Of a stretch of DNA of 64,000 nt, positions 36,798 to 46,832 are shown piece by piece. The stretch is from NCBI RefSeq assembly GCF_000255115.2, contig NC_018068.1, positions 620,001 through 684,000 on the forward strand. The letters run 5' to 3'. The notes beneath the pieces were generated by a model. It was not told where the DNA came from. It did not search any database and worked only from the letters and a program-made list of their open reading frames with translations. The stretch's first letter is position 1. Each line of letters opens with the position of its first letter. A program made the position numbers and the translations under genes. This stretch comes from Desulfosporosinus acidiphilus SJ4. GTDB lineage: Bacteria; Bacillota; Desulfitobacteriia; Desulfitobacteriales; Desulfitobacteriaceae.

Positions 36798-39205
36798 TGA
36801 AGTTGCTTGAGGGGGAAGGGCTTACTCTCAATGAAGCAACTCTTTGGGATAAGTTTAGTGCCTTGGTCATCTTGCTCAAAGAAAAAATCAGTATGTATCG
36901 GGCCGTAAACAGAAATTCTCAGTCGCTGGTTAAACAGGTTTATTACTTTTCAATGGAGTTTCTTATTGGCAGGCTTCTGTTAAATTACTTAATTAACTTT
37001 AAAATTGAAGACCTTGTCAGAGAGGGTTTAGCGGATTTAAGTATTGACCTTGATGATCTCTTGGAGCAAGAAGCGGATCCGGGCCTGGGTAATGGAGGGT
37101 TAGGCAGATTGGCAGCTTGTTTTCTCGACTCAATGGCTTTCTTGGGAATCGGCGGTCATGGTAATGGGATTCGCTATAAGTATGGGTTGTTTGAACAAAA
37201 GATTGTAAGCGGCAACCAGGTTGAGGTAGCGGATAATTGGCTTACGAATGGATATCCCTGGGAGACTTGTAAGCCTGAAGAGGCGATTGTTGTAAAACTC
37301 AAAGGAAATGTGAGAACAGATATAATCGACGGGCGCCTGACGTTTTTCCACGAGAACTATGAATCTGTACTGGCTGTACCTTATGATGTTCCGATTATGA
37401 GCTACGATAACACTTTGAGTATTAACACATTAAGGTTATGGAGTGCGAAACCTATTTGCGGAGAACTGGATCTGGCCTGTTTCAATCGTGGAGAGTTTAA
37501 TCTGACTTCCAGTTATGAATCAGAAGTTGAGACCATCTCCTATATTCTTTATCCTGACGAGAGCAGCCGCGCCGGCAGAGAGTTAAGGCTTAAACAGGAA
37601 TACTTTTTTGTTGCCGCAGGCTTAGGATCCATCGTACGAGATTACAAAAAAAGGCATAATTCAAGTTCCTTACAAGGTTTCTCACGCTGGGTGGCAGTTC
37701 ACATCAATGATACCCATCCGGTTTTGTGTATCCCTGAGTTGATGCGCATCTTGCTTGATGAAGAAGGATTGGGTTGGAATGAGGCGTGGAATATCACTGT
37801 TAACACTATCTCATTTACTAACCATACCATTATGCCGGAAGCTATGGAGAAATGGCCGATTGATCTGGTTAAAAGTCTTCTGCCAAGAATCTATCTAATT
37901 ATTGAAGAAATAGATCGCAGATTTAAGGAGGACTTGAAGAGGAGGTTTATGGATGATGAGGAGACAATTGGCAATACCCAGATTTTTAAAGACGGCTATG
38001 TTAGGATGGCAAATTTAGCAATCATTGGGTGTTCATCGGTAAATGGGGTTGCTAAATTACATACCGATATTATTAAGAATGAGATATTTAGAGATTTTTA
38101 TCGAATTTTTGGCTATAAATTTAATAATAAAACAAACGGTGTAAATTATAGAAGATTTCTTTTGGCCGCTAATCCAAAATTGTCTCATTTGATAACGGAT
38201 GCTATAGGACCAAACTGGAAGGAAGATGCGGCTGAACTTAAGAAACTGCATGGCTTAAAGGATAATTCCAGCTTTTTGGAACAGCTAGCGAAAGTTAAAT
38301 ACGAAAATAAATGTCGTTTGGTGGAGAGGATTAAGAAGACCCAAGGGCTTATCCTTGACCCTGCGTCAATTTTTGATGTGCAGGTAAAGAGAATCCATGC
38401 CTATAAAAGACAATTGCTTAATGTCTTGAAGATTATGCACTTATACAACAAGGCGCTAAACGACCCAGAATCCTTAACCGGTTCACATACTTTTATCTTC
38501 GGCGGGAAGGCAGCCCCAGGCTATCATTATGCCAAAACCGTGATTAAGCTTATAAATGCTCTGAGCCGGAAAATAGAGCAAGACCCGAAGGTTAACAAAA
38601 AGTTGAAGGTCGTCTTTATTGAAAACTTCAATGTATCACAAGGAGAATTGATTTATCCTGCCGCAGATATTAGTGAACAGATTTCAACAGCGAGCAAGGA
38701 GGCTTCCGGGACCGGAAATATGAAATTCATGATGAATGGTGCCCTTACCCTTGGCACTTTGGATGGAGCCAATGTTGAGATTAAAGAGGCTGTGGGCGAG
38801 GAAAATATCTTTATTTTTGGGCTTAACGCCGAACAAGTATTGAATTACACTCGCAATGGCGGTTATAAATCTTGGGATGAATACCATGCCAATTCGGTTA
38901 TCAGCACGTGTGTGGATCAATTAAGGGGTGGATTTTTCGAGAACATGGGGGAGGAGTTCAGAGTATTATACGATTCCCTGCTGATCTATAATGATGAATT
39001 TTTTGTCTTAAAGGATTTTCCTTCCTATATTGATACCCATAAAAAACTCCAAGCTCTTTATTTAGATCAAAAAAGTTGGAACCGAATTTCTCTGGTTAAT
39101 ATGGCGGAGTCAGGGGTCTTTTCGAGTGACAGGTCAATTAGAGAATATGCAGATGGGATATGGAAAATCAAATATCGTAATGTTAATAACCTAACTTCTC
39201 ATTGA
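36758..39205 (+). CDS. glgP: Glycogen phosphorylase GlgP
   Basis: The protein has 815 residues; TTGGAGGAAC lies 8 bases before the ATG. YYFSMEFLIGRLL and GLGNGGLGRLAACFLDS are the N-terminal signatures. EASGTGNMKFMMNGA carries Lys656, which binds pyridoxal phosphate. NDTHP and VKRIHAYKRQLLN are also typical. It releases glucose-1-phosphate from glycogen ends. Placing breakdown within the synthesis operon suggests one regulated storage cycle. Length is normal. Confidence 0.97.
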   Translation: MFADKESFKQAYLMKLLEGEGLTLNEATLWDKFSALVILLKEKISMYRAVNRNSQSLVKQVYYFSMEFLIGRLLLNYLINFKIEDLVREGLADLSIDLDDLLEQEADPGLGNGGLGRLAACFLDSMAFLGIGGHGNGIRYKYGLFEQKIVSGNQVEVADNWLTNGYPWETCKPEEAIVVKLKGNVRTDIIDGRLTFFHENYESVLAVPYDVPIMSYDNTLSINTLRLWSAKPICGELDLACFNRGEFNLTSSYESEVETISYILYPDESSRAGRELRLKQEYFFVAAGLGSIVRDYKKRHNSSSLQGFSRWVAVHINDTHPVLCIPELMRILLDEEGLGWNEAWNITVNTISFTNHTIMPEAMEKWPIDLVKSLLPRIYLIIEEIDRRFKEDLKRRFMDDEETIGNTQIFKDGYVRMANLAIIGCSSVNGVAKLHTDIIKNEIFRDFYRIFGYKFNNKTNGVNYRRFLLAANPKLSHLITDAIGPNWKEDAAELKKLHGLKDNSSFLEQLAKVKYENKCRLVERIKKTQGLILDPASIFDVQVKRIHAYKRQLLNVLKIMHLYNKALNDPESLTGSHTFIFGGKAAPGYHYAKTVIKLINALSRKIEQDPKVNKKLKVVFIENFNVSQGELIYPAADISEQISTASKEASGTGNMKFMMNGALTLGTLDGANVEIKEAVGEENIFIFGLNAEQVLNYTRNGGYKSWDEYHANSVISTCVDQLRGGFFENMGEEFRVLYDSLLIYNDEFFVLKDFPSYIDTHKKLQALYLDQKSWNRISLVNMAESGVFSSDRSIREYADGIWKIKYRNVNNLTSH

Positions 39206-39226
39206 ATATTAGGAAGGTGGGAGAGT

Positions 39227-40660
39227 ATGAAAATTGTTTTTGTAACTGCGGAAGCTGATCCTTTTATTAAAACCGGTGGTTTGGGAGAAGTGATGGGCTC
39301 CTTACCGGCCTTCTTGCATAAAAAAGGTGTAGACGTTCGTGTTATTATGCCGAAGTACAATGCCATTCCGGAAAGTTTCCAAAGAGAGTTTGAGCATCTC
39401 GCTCATTTCGATGTCCCAGTCGCTTGGCGTAAACAGTATTGCGGTTTAGATGAGATTGTCTATGAAGGGGTTCATTATTATTTCCTTGACAATGAGTATT
39501 ATTTTTCCTCCCGGCCAAGTATTTATGGGGAATATGATGATGCGGAACGATTTGTATTTTTTTGCCGGGCAGCTCTGGAAAGCTTAATCCATATACCGGG
39601 GTTTAAACCGGATATTCTCCATTGTCAGGATTGGCATACGGCTTTAATTCCGCTCATGCTTAAGGTGTTTTACGGCCAGGAGCCCCTTTATTTTCCGATA
39701 AAAACTATTTTTACCATCCATAACCTTAAATATCAGGGGATATTTGCTAAGGAAGTCCTTGGCGATATTTTGGGGCTGGGCATGGAGTATTTTACGGAAA
39801 ACAGCTTGGAATTTCATGGCGGAGTCAATTTTATGAAGGCCGCCTTACTTTATGCAGATTGGCTAACAACGGTCAGTCCAACCTACGCTCAGGAAATTCA
39901 AAATCCCTACTTCGGAGAAAAACTTGATGGACTTTTGAGGAAAAGAAGTCAATCTCTAACCGGAATCCTGAATGGTATTGATTATGCGGTTTATAATCCG
40001 CTGACTGACCCCTATCTCGTCAGGCCGTATAACAATTTTCGTCTCGCTAAGGAAGAAAATAAGAAGAATTTGCAAGCAGATTTTGGACTCCCGGTTCGGG
40101 GAGATGTTGCAGTCTTGGGGATGATCGGCAGGCTAGCAGACCAAAAGGGTGTGGATCTATTGGCCCACGTCCTCAAAGAAATACTTGAGCTGGATATTCA
40201 AATAGTTATCCTCGGCTCAGGTGAAAAGAAATATGAAGAAATGCTTAGATATTTCGCCTCAAACTATCCCGAAAAGGCAGCCATAAAACTAGAATACTCT
40301 GATAGACATGCTCATGAAATTTACGGAGGAGCGGATATGGTTTTAATGCCCTCTCGTTATGAGCCATGTGGTATTTCCCAGATGATTGCTATGCGCTATG
40401 GGACAATTCCCATTGTGCGGGAAACGGGAGGATTAAAGGATACGATCATACCCTACAATAAATTTACCGGTGAGGGTAATGGGTTTAGCTTCACCAATTA
40501 TAATGCCCATGAATTATTGTTCGCAGTGCAGCGGGCGGTAAAATTGTACCAAGAGGATAAGGCTGTCTGGGACAACTTATGTCAGAACGCTATGAGAAGT
40601 GATTTCAGCTGGGAGAGATCTGCAAATGCCTACATGCAGATCTATGAGTCATTATTATGA
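39227..40660 (+). CDS. glgA: Glycogen synthase GlgA
   Basis: The protein has 477 residues with GGAAGGTGGGAGAG before the ATG. MKIVFVTAEADPFIKTGGLGEVMGSLP contains the KTGGL ADP-glucose-binding motif. HCQDWHTALIPLML, LTGILNGIDY and the C-terminal MPSRYEPCGISQMIAMRYGTIPIVRETGGL (E-x7-type GT5 site) complete the fold. It extends alpha-1,4-glucan from ADP-glucose. The stop overlaps the start of the next gene (TATGATAATG). Confidence 0.97.
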   Translation: MKIVFVTAEADPFIKTGGLGEVMGSLPAFLHKKGVDVRVIMPKYNAIPESFQREFEHLAHFDVPVAWRKQYCGLDEIVYEGVHYYFLDNEYYFSSRPSIYGEYDDAERFVFFCRAALESLIHIPGFKPDILHCQDWHTALIPLMLKVFYGQEPLYFPIKTIFTIHNLKYQGIFAKEVLGDILGLGMEYFTENSLEFHGGVNFMKAALLYADWLTTVSPTYAQEIQNPYFGEKLDGLLRKRSQSLTGILNGIDYAVYNPLTDPYLVRPYNNFRLAKEENKKNLQADFGLPVRGDVAVLGMIGRLADQKGVDLLAHVLKEILELDIQIVILGSGEKKYEEMLRYFASNYPEKAAIKLEYSDRHAHEIYGGADMVLMPSRYEPCGISQMIAMRYGTIPIVRETGGLKDTIIPYNKFTGEGNGFSFTNYNAHELLFAVQRAVKLYQEDKAVWDNLCQNAMRSDFSWERSANAYMQIYESLL

Positions 40661-43600
40661 TAATGTTTAACGCGTTTCATGATTCACATGATTTGCTTTA
40701 TCGGGAACCTTTTGGAGCGGTGGTATGCGGTCAAAGGATAACATTCCGTTTGAGAACGTTTTCAGATGTTTCTGTTGACCATTGCGTTCTTCGTCTTTGG
40801 GAAATGGATAGAGAAAGAACTATTGATATGTCCCCAAATACCAAGGGCCGCCAATGTCAATCAGCGGATTGCGGGACAGCTTCTGCGAATGAGGAAGTTG
40901 CAGATACCGGTATCTTTGAGGTGGAATACGAAGTGCCCGATGATCCTGGGCTTGTCTGGTACTATTTTGTGATTCAGGTTGGAACCCAAGTTCATTACTA
41001 TGGTAATAATCAAAAAGGTCTTGGGGGAGAGGGAGCACTCTGGGAGCGAGAGCCCAAGTCCTATCAAATCACTGTTTATAAGCAGATGACAGTACCTGAC
41101 TGGTATAAACGAGGGATTATGTATCAAGTTTTTGTCGATCGTTTTTTTAACAATGACCCTAACATGTTCGTTAGATATCCGCGCAAAAATGCTTTGCTGC
41201 ATGCCCGATGGTCTGATCAGCCGGTTTATATTAAAGACCAGCTCGGTAAAGTTACAGACTGGGACTTTTTTGGCGGAACATTGCAAGGGGTCATCGAAAA
41301 ATTACCCTACTTTAAAGAATTGGGAGTAAGCATTCTTTATTTTAACCCTATTTTTGACGCTCCAAGTAATCATAAATATGATACGGCGAACTATCATCGG
41401 ATTGATCCAATGTATGGAGATGAGGCGGTATTTCAAGCCTTAATTGAGACTGCCCGGCAATTAGGAATCTCTATAATCCTGGATGGCGTCTTCAGTCATA
41501 CAGGAAGTGATAGTATCTATTTTAACAAATATGGCAATTACCCGGGGGTGGGTGCCTACCAATCCTCTGACTCACCTTATTACAACTGGTATAAATTTAA
41601 TAAAGACAACCATGATTATAAAGCCTGGTGGGGCGTTGATTCCCTGCCTGAAGTCAACGAAATGGACCATACCTACAGAAGGTTTATCTATGGTTCGGAA
41701 GATAGTGTCATTAAGAAGTGGTTAACTTTAGGGGTTGCCGGATGGCGGTTGGATGTTGCCGATGAACTACCTGATGAGTTCATTCAGGAGCTCCGCCAGG
41801 CGGTGAAGACTGTTAGCCCCCACGCTGTTCTGATCGGCGAAGTGTGGGAAGACGCTTCCAATAAAGTAAGCTATAGTCAACAACGCAAATATTTCTTGGG
41901 AAATGAACTGGATGCGACGATGAACTATCCTTTTCGGGCTAGTTTTCTCCGTTTTATTCTCGGAACAGGTGATTCGGATTCCCTTGATCAAGAAGTTATG
42001 AGTTTATATGAAAATTATCCTCGAGAAAATTTTTATGCTGCTATGAACCTGATCGGGAGTCATGATACTATTCGAGTTTTGACCCTTTTGGGAGATGCTC
42101 CCCCGCAACAGAGTTTAACGGATACCGAACAGAGGACCTTTCGGCTTTCTCCTCTTGCCAAGCAATTAGCTGTACAAAGACTAAAATTATTAAGTTTAGT
42201 GCAAATGACCTTTCCGGGAGTTCCTTGTATTTACTATGGAGATGAAGCAGGTATGGAGGGGTATGCCGACCCTTATAACCGGGGGACATATCCGTGGGGC
42301 CAGGAAGACTACCGGATCATGGAGTGGTATCGACGCATCCTGCGCTGGCGTCAAGAATACGAGACGCTGATGATGGGTGATTTCCGATCGTTCTATTTCG
42401 CTCCGGATATTTTTGGTTTTACACGTTCCGTGGATGAAGAAGAAATCATCATCCTTATCAATCGTCATGCTTTGGAGTCTAAAATCGTAAATCTCTATAC
42501 AAAGCTAGAGCCTAGCCCATTTATAATTGATCTTATAAATGGGGAAACACTGGCGGTGGAAGCGCTAAGTGCCTTGCCCATAAATGCTTTGAGCGGAAGG
42601 TGTTTGTTGAGAAAGAAAAGCCGGCCTCGTAATTTGCAGCTTGACCGTTCATGCGGTGTATTATTGCATATCAGTTCATTGCCTTCCGTTTGGGGACTGG
42701 GAGATTTAGGGGAAGAGGCTTATGAATTTATAGATTTCTTGGCTGACTGCGGTCAATCTTTGTGGCAGGTCTTACCCTTGAATCCTGCCGGAGAAGGGGA
42801 TTGCCCTTATCAAAGTGATTCAGCGCTTGCCGGAAATCCGCTATTTATCAGTATTGATCATTTAATCAGGGAAGGATTATTAAATTTTGAGGAAACTAAA
42901 GAAAAATACGATAAGATTCGGAGCCTTGACCCGAGAGACAGCTTCTTATCTCTTGCTTTTAAAGAATTAAAACAGGAATTGCTTCGTGAAGCCTACCGGC
43001 AATTTATGAATCTTGTTGATGCTGTAAAATCATCGTATCTATCACAGGAAAGCTTTTTGGAATTTCAAACCAGAAACAAAGATTGGCTGGAAGATTATTC
43101 ACTCTTCAAGGCCTTAAAGGCATATTTTAGGGATGTTCCCTGGTATGATTGGGAATCCGAAATTGCTTGGCGTGATCCAAGTAAGTTAGCCGATTATGCT
43201 CGGCTTTTGCAAGATGATATTAATTATATAAAGTTCTTACAATATACTTTTTCCTACGAATGGGGTAAACTCAAGGCCTATTCCAAGGAAAAAGGAGTTC
43301 GAATCATTGGGGATTTACCCCATTTTGTTGCCGCCGACAGCTGTGACGTCTGGGTAAATCGCGGTTTGTTTGTTCTGGATGAGCATGGCCGACCTCTTAA
43401 AACTGCAGGGGTACCCCCTGATTATTTCAGCAAGACAGGTCAGTTATGGGGAAACCCTGTTTATGCTTGGGACGTTCATGCTGTTACTCGCTATGGTTGG
43501 TGGAAAAGACGGATTCAGCTCGGCTTGGAAATGTTTGATTACCTGCGATTTGACCATTTCCGGGGTTTTGAAGCCTACTGGGAAGTTGATGCTGGAGAAA

Positions 43601-44145
43601 AGACGGCTGAAACGGGTCGCTGGATTAAAGGACCTGGGAAAAGGTTCTTAGAAAGTATGTTAGAAGAGTTTGGACGATGCCCTTTTATTGTTGAGGACTT
43701 GGGGGTTTTAACTCCGGAAGTTAACATCTTAAAACAAATTTTCGGTTTTCCGGGTATAAAGGTCCTGCAATTTACTTCACTACAAGAGATATTAGGGAAT
43801 TCTGAGACCAATTTTGTCTATTATACAGGAACCCATGATAACAACACTTTATTAGGTTGGTATGAATTAAATAATTTGGTGGAAGAGGAAAATCAGCTCA
43901 GCAGTGGTGTTGACCAAAAAACATCGAATAAACAATCATGCCGTAAATTGATGGAAGAAGTGTATTCCAGTCAAGCGGCGTGGGTAATCCTACCGATGCA
44001 AGATATTTTAGGTTTAGGCGAGGAAGCAAGAATGAATGTACCTGGGACTATTTATGGGAATTGGCAGTGGAAGATGGATAAAAATTTAGTTACGGATGAA
44101 ATAAAAACTTGGCTGCGAACCCAAACCGAGAAAACAAATAGGTGA
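40657..44145 (+). CDS. Bifunctional GH13 glycan-debranching/neopullulanase-like protein fused to 4-alpha-glucanotransferase (GH77)
   Basis: The protein has 1162 residues in two enzymes. Residues 1-640 form an N-terminal beta domain and a GH13 barrel with YQVFVDRFFN, nucleophile Asp366 (GWRLDVADE), acid/base Glu395 (LIGEVWED) and Asp470 (GSHDT). From residue about 657, VLLHISSLPSVWGLGDLG begins a complete MalQ-type GH77 domain with Asp966 (LRFDHFRG), Glu1013 (VEDLG) and Asp1061 (GTHDNN). All six catalytic acids are present, so both halves should be active. The protein would debranch or cleave and then shuffle maltodextrins. The stop codon closes the glycogen operon. Confidence 0.92.
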   Translation: MIMFNAFHDSHDLLYREPFGAVVCGQRITFRLRTFSDVSVDHCVLRLWEMDRERTIDMSPNTKGRQCQSADCGTASANEEVADTGIFEVEYEVPDDPGLVWYYFVIQVGTQVHYYGNNQKGLGGEGALWEREPKSYQITVYKQMTVPDWYKRGIMYQVFVDRFFNNDPNMFVRYPRKNALLHARWSDQPVYIKDQLGKVTDWDFFGGTLQGVIEKLPYFKELGVSILYFNPIFDAPSNHKYDTANYHRIDPMYGDEAVFQALIETARQLGISIILDGVFSHTGSDSIYFNKYGNYPGVGAYQSSDSPYYNWYKFNKDNHDYKAWWGVDSLPEVNEMDHTYRRFIYGSEDSVIKKWLTLGVAGWRLDVADELPDEFIQELRQAVKTVSPHAVLIGEVWEDASNKVSYSQQRKYFLGNELDATMNYPFRASFLRFILGTGDSDSLDQEVMSLYENYPRENFYAAMNLIGSHDTIRVLTLLGDAPPQQSLTDTEQRTFRLSPLAKQLAVQRLKLLSLVQMTFPGVPCIYYGDEAGMEGYADPYNRGTYPWGQEDYRIMEWYRRILRWRQEYETLMMGDFRSFYFAPDIFGFTRSVDEEEIIILINRHALESKIVNLYTKLEPSPFIIDLINGETLAVEALSALPINALSGRCLLRKKSRPRNLQLDRSCGVLLHISSLPSVWGLGDLGEEAYEFIDFLADCGQSLWQVLPLNPAGEGDCPYQSDSALAGNPLFISIDHLIREGLLNFEETKEKYDKIRSLDPRDSFLSLAFKELKQELLREAYRQFMNLVDAVKSSYLSQESFLEFQTRNKDWLEDYSLFKALKAYFRDVPWYDWESEIAWRDPSKLADYARLLQDDINYIKFLQYTFSYEWGKLKAYSKEKGVRIIGDLPHFVAADSCDVWVNRGLFVLDEHGRPLKTAGVPPDYFSKTGQLWGNPVYAWDVHAVTRYGWWKRRIQLGLEMFDYLRFDHFRGFEAYWEVDAGEKTAETGRWIKGPGKRFLESMLEEFGRCPFIVEDLGVLTPEVNILKQIFGFPGIKVLQFTSLQEILGNSETNFVYYTGTHDNNTLLGWYELNNLVEEENQLSSGVDQKTSNKQSCRKLMEEVYSSQAAWVILPMQDILGLGEEARMNVPGTIYGNWQWKMDKNLVTDEIKTWLRTQTEKTNR

Positions 44146-44174
44146 TTGAAAGTGACTTAAGGGTAGAGGGGTGT

Positions 44175-44204
44175 TTATTTTTCAGGCAAAGCACTGAAAA
44201 ATAA
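44175..44204 (+). terminator. Hairpin after the glycogen operon
   Basis: TTATTTTTCAG (44175-44185) and CTGAAAAATAA (44194-44204) pair perfectly over 11 bp around an 8-base loop, 30 bases after the stop. The stem is AT-rich and no T run follows, so it may protect mRNA ends or terminate weakly. Confidence 0.55.
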
Positions 44205-44223
44205 TATAGCTTCGCAATGTAAT

Positions 44224-44261
44224 AAAAATACCATTATAATGGCATTTTTATTTGTTAATAT
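44224..44261 (+). promoter_or_regulatory. Palindromic promoter element, copy 4 (peroxiredoxin)
   Basis: The perfectly symmetric variant AAAAATACCATTA/TAATGGCATTTTT at 44224-44249 (except the A/C pair) is followed by ATTTGT and TAATAT at 44256-44261. The peroxiredoxin ATG is 114 bases downstream. Confidence 0.72.
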
Positions 44262-44374
44262 CCAAATGAGTAGAACGAATATCTGTAAATTCAAGAGATA
44301 TCTCGTTCCGATGTATGAAACTATTATTACTGAACAACAGAAGGTAAGTAGAATATAAATAGGAGGTACGAATC

Positions 44375-44833
44375 ATGGAAAATCCAATAATGATTGGAGC
44401 AACTGCTCCGGATTTTAAGTTGCAGGATAATCGTGGTAATATGCTTAGCTTAAGTGATTATACCGGCAAAAAGGTATTGCTTTCCTGGCATCCTTTAGCC
44501 TGGACTCGTGTATGTGCCGAACAGATGAAATCATTAGAAACGAATTATGCGCGATTTGCAGAACTCGGTACGATTCCCTTGGGGTTAAGTGTTGATCCGG
44601 TTCCTTCTAAAAATGCCTGGGCCAAGGAACTTAAAATTGCCAATCTCAAATTGCCCTCGGATTTTTGGCCTCATGGAGCCGTTGCCAAAGCCTACGGCTT
44701 GTTTCGTGAACTGGAAGGGTTTTCTGAAAGGGCCAATGTGATTGTTGATGAAAACGGTAAAATCAGTTGGGTTAAAATTTACGATATTCCTGAGATCCCA
44801 GATGTTGAGGAGGTTATTCAGCAATTAAAATAA
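44375..44833 (+). CDS. Peroxiredoxin (AhpC/TSA family, 1-Cys-like)
   Basis: The protein has 152 residues; AGGAGGTACGAATC precedes the ATG. GATAPDFKLQDNRGNMLSLSDYTGKKVLLSWHP is the thioredoxin-fold N-terminus. PLAWTRVC holds the peroxidatic Cys47 (family PxxxTxxC). No second cysteine in the usual resolving position is seen, so it may rely on an external thiol. The Arg of the active site at the helix further on is not clear. It reduces peroxides in the cytosol. It is one of several redox genes with the palindromic promoter element. Confidence 0.88.
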   Translation: MENPIMIGATAPDFKLQDNRGNMLSLSDYTGKKVLLSWHPLAWTRVCAEQMKSLETNYARFAELGTIPLGLSVDPVPSKNAWAKELKIANLKLPSDFWPHGAVAKAYGLFRELEGFSERANVIVDENGKISWVKIYDIPEIPDVEEVIQQLK

Positions 44834-44927
44834 ACCTACCTTGCACTGAAGAATTGTCAGACAGTGTAAATGAAATCATATCTTCACGTCAAAACAGAGA
44901 ATAAAAATTGCATATCTCTAAAGAAAT
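44834..44927. other. Short spacer left of the IS element
   Basis: Ordinary AT-rich sequence between the peroxiredoxin stop and the IS left end. No terminator is visible before the IS. Confidence 0.3.
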
Positions 44928-46808
44928 GGGGCCGTTGCAAAACGAACTAAAATAGTTCGCAAGCAACGGCCCTTTTTCTTACTAAAAATAGAAAACTGCG
45001 GGTCCCAAAGAACTCGCAGTTAGCGTATAATTTAAGTTATGCTAAAAACCAAATTACACACTAAGAATTATAACGAATTAGGTGGACACTATCAATTAGC
45101 TTTGCCATTTAATTTTAACGTGTTAATACCAGAGGATGACTCCGTTCGACTACTAAGCCACATTTTGGAGGGATTAAATTACGAAGCGTTGTATAAGGCC
45201 TACTCTTCCACTGGAAGAAAACCGGTAGTCGAACCCAAAATCCTGTTTAAAGTATTGACCTATGCCTATATGAATAACATTTACTCCAGCCGAAAAATTG
45301 AAGTCGCCTGTAAAAGAGACATTAACTTCATGTGGTTATTGGCAGGATGCAAAGCACCTGACCACAGCACCATTGCTCGATTCCGAAAAGACTATCTGAA
45401 GGAAGCCATAGAAGACCTCTTTTTCCAAATGGTAAAGCATTTACATGAGCTTGGTGAAGTAGAGTTTAAGAACCTCTTTGTCGATGGAACAAAAATTGAA
45501 GCCAGTGCTAACCGTTATACCTTTGTCTGGAAAAAAGTCGTTAACAAAAATGAGGCAAAGATGTTCTTGAAAATTCAGTCTTGTCTTGAGGAGATCAATT
45601 TGACCTATTTAAAGGACTTCAACGTAACCAAAGAGACGTTACTTAAGGATCTTAAGACTGCTATCTCTTACCTAGAAGAAAAATGTCAGCAAGAGCAGAT
45701 TGAATTTGTTCACGGTATTGGAAAACGGAAATCAAAGCTGCAGAAATTTATAGAAAGCCTGAAGGAATTCTATACCCGGCAAGAAAAGTACAATGCACAT
45801 CACCAATTCTTCGAAGGAAGAAATAGCTACTCTAAGACCGATCCTGATGCAACGTTCATGCATATGAAAGATGATCATATGCGCAATGCTCAGTTAAAGC
45901 CGGCTTACAATGTCCAGATTGGCGTGGAAAGCGAATATGTAACAGGGGTTGGGATCTTCCAGGATCGTAACGACATAGCCACATTAATTCCTTTTTTAAA
46001 ATGCTTGAATCAAAACTACAGGCGCATTATGAGAATGTTACCGCAGACTCTGGTTATGAGAGCGAAGAGAACTATCTTTATCTCGAAGGAAAACATCAGA
46101 CCTGCTACATAAAGCCACAGACCTATGAACAATGGAAAAAGAAGAGCTTCAAAAAAGATATTAGTAAGCGAGAAAACATGGCTTACAATGCGGAAATCGA
46201 TGAATACACGTGTCATAATGGAAAACAACTCAAACCCGTTGGAATCACTCATCGAACATCAGCAACCGGTTACCAGTCCGAAATAACAGTCTATGAATGT
46301 GAAGACTGCAGTGACTGTCCGTGTAAAAGTCGCTGTACAAAAGCTAAAGGCAATCGACGAATGCAAGTATCCAAAACGTTTGTGGCCAAACGCCAGATCT
46401 CGTATAGAAACATCACAACCAAAGAAGGAATACTGCTAAGAGTAAATCGGTCCATACAGGTTGAAGGAGCCTTTGGGGTCCTCAAAAATGACTATAACTT
46501 CAACCGCTTTCTAACACGAGGCAAAAACAGTGTGAAAACTGAATTTATGCTGCTGTGTTTTGGGTATAACGTGAATAAACTTCACTCTAAAATACAAAAT
46601 GAACGAATTGGGAAACCCCTTCATCCACTAAAAACCGCATAAAAAGGAGAGAAAAACGGCCTAATCCTGAAGGCTTATTTTGTTATACTCAAATTTAAGA
46701 AGAAAGTAGAGATTAAGCATTTCAATCAAACCAATAAATATCTTTCAAGGGAAAAAGAAAAAGGGAGCATCGCTTGCTACTTTAGAAAAGTAGTTTTGCG
46801 ACACCTCC
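44928..46808 (+). mobile_element. IS1182-family-like insertion sequence with imperfect, self-complementary ends
   Basis: The left end (44928-44973) begins GGGGCCGTTGCAAAAC, and the right end read inward from 46808 begins GGAGGTGTCGCAAAAC, so the ends are imperfect inverted repeats of about 46 bases. Each end also folds on itself (GGGCCGTTGC with GCAACGGCCC on the left; CTACTTT with AAGTAG on the right). The left hairpin is followed by a T run that would block read-in transcription. No clear target duplication was seen. The element sits between the peroxiredoxin and the ferritin-like gene. Boundaries are accurate to a few bases. Confidence 0.75.
45039..46642 (+). CDS. IS1182-type transposase, two frames joined by a putative -1 frameshift
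   Basis: The first frame runs from ATG 45039 and carries the DUF772-type N-domain (LFKVLTYAYMNNIYSSRKIE, DHSTIARFRKDYL) and the first catalytic Asp (LFVDGTKIEASANR). The second frame, from about 46001 to 46642, has the cysteine-rich patch CEDCSDCPCKSRC and the catalytic Glu in VEGAFGVLKND...NRFLTRG. The two join seamlessly (LIPFLK then MLESKLQ) if the ribosome slips back one base at T TTA AAA (45995-46001). Combined length is about 534 residues, normal for the family. It is either programmed frameshifting or a decayed gene. Confidence 0.8.
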
Positions 46809-46832
46809 ATTTTAAATCTTTATGATGATCAC

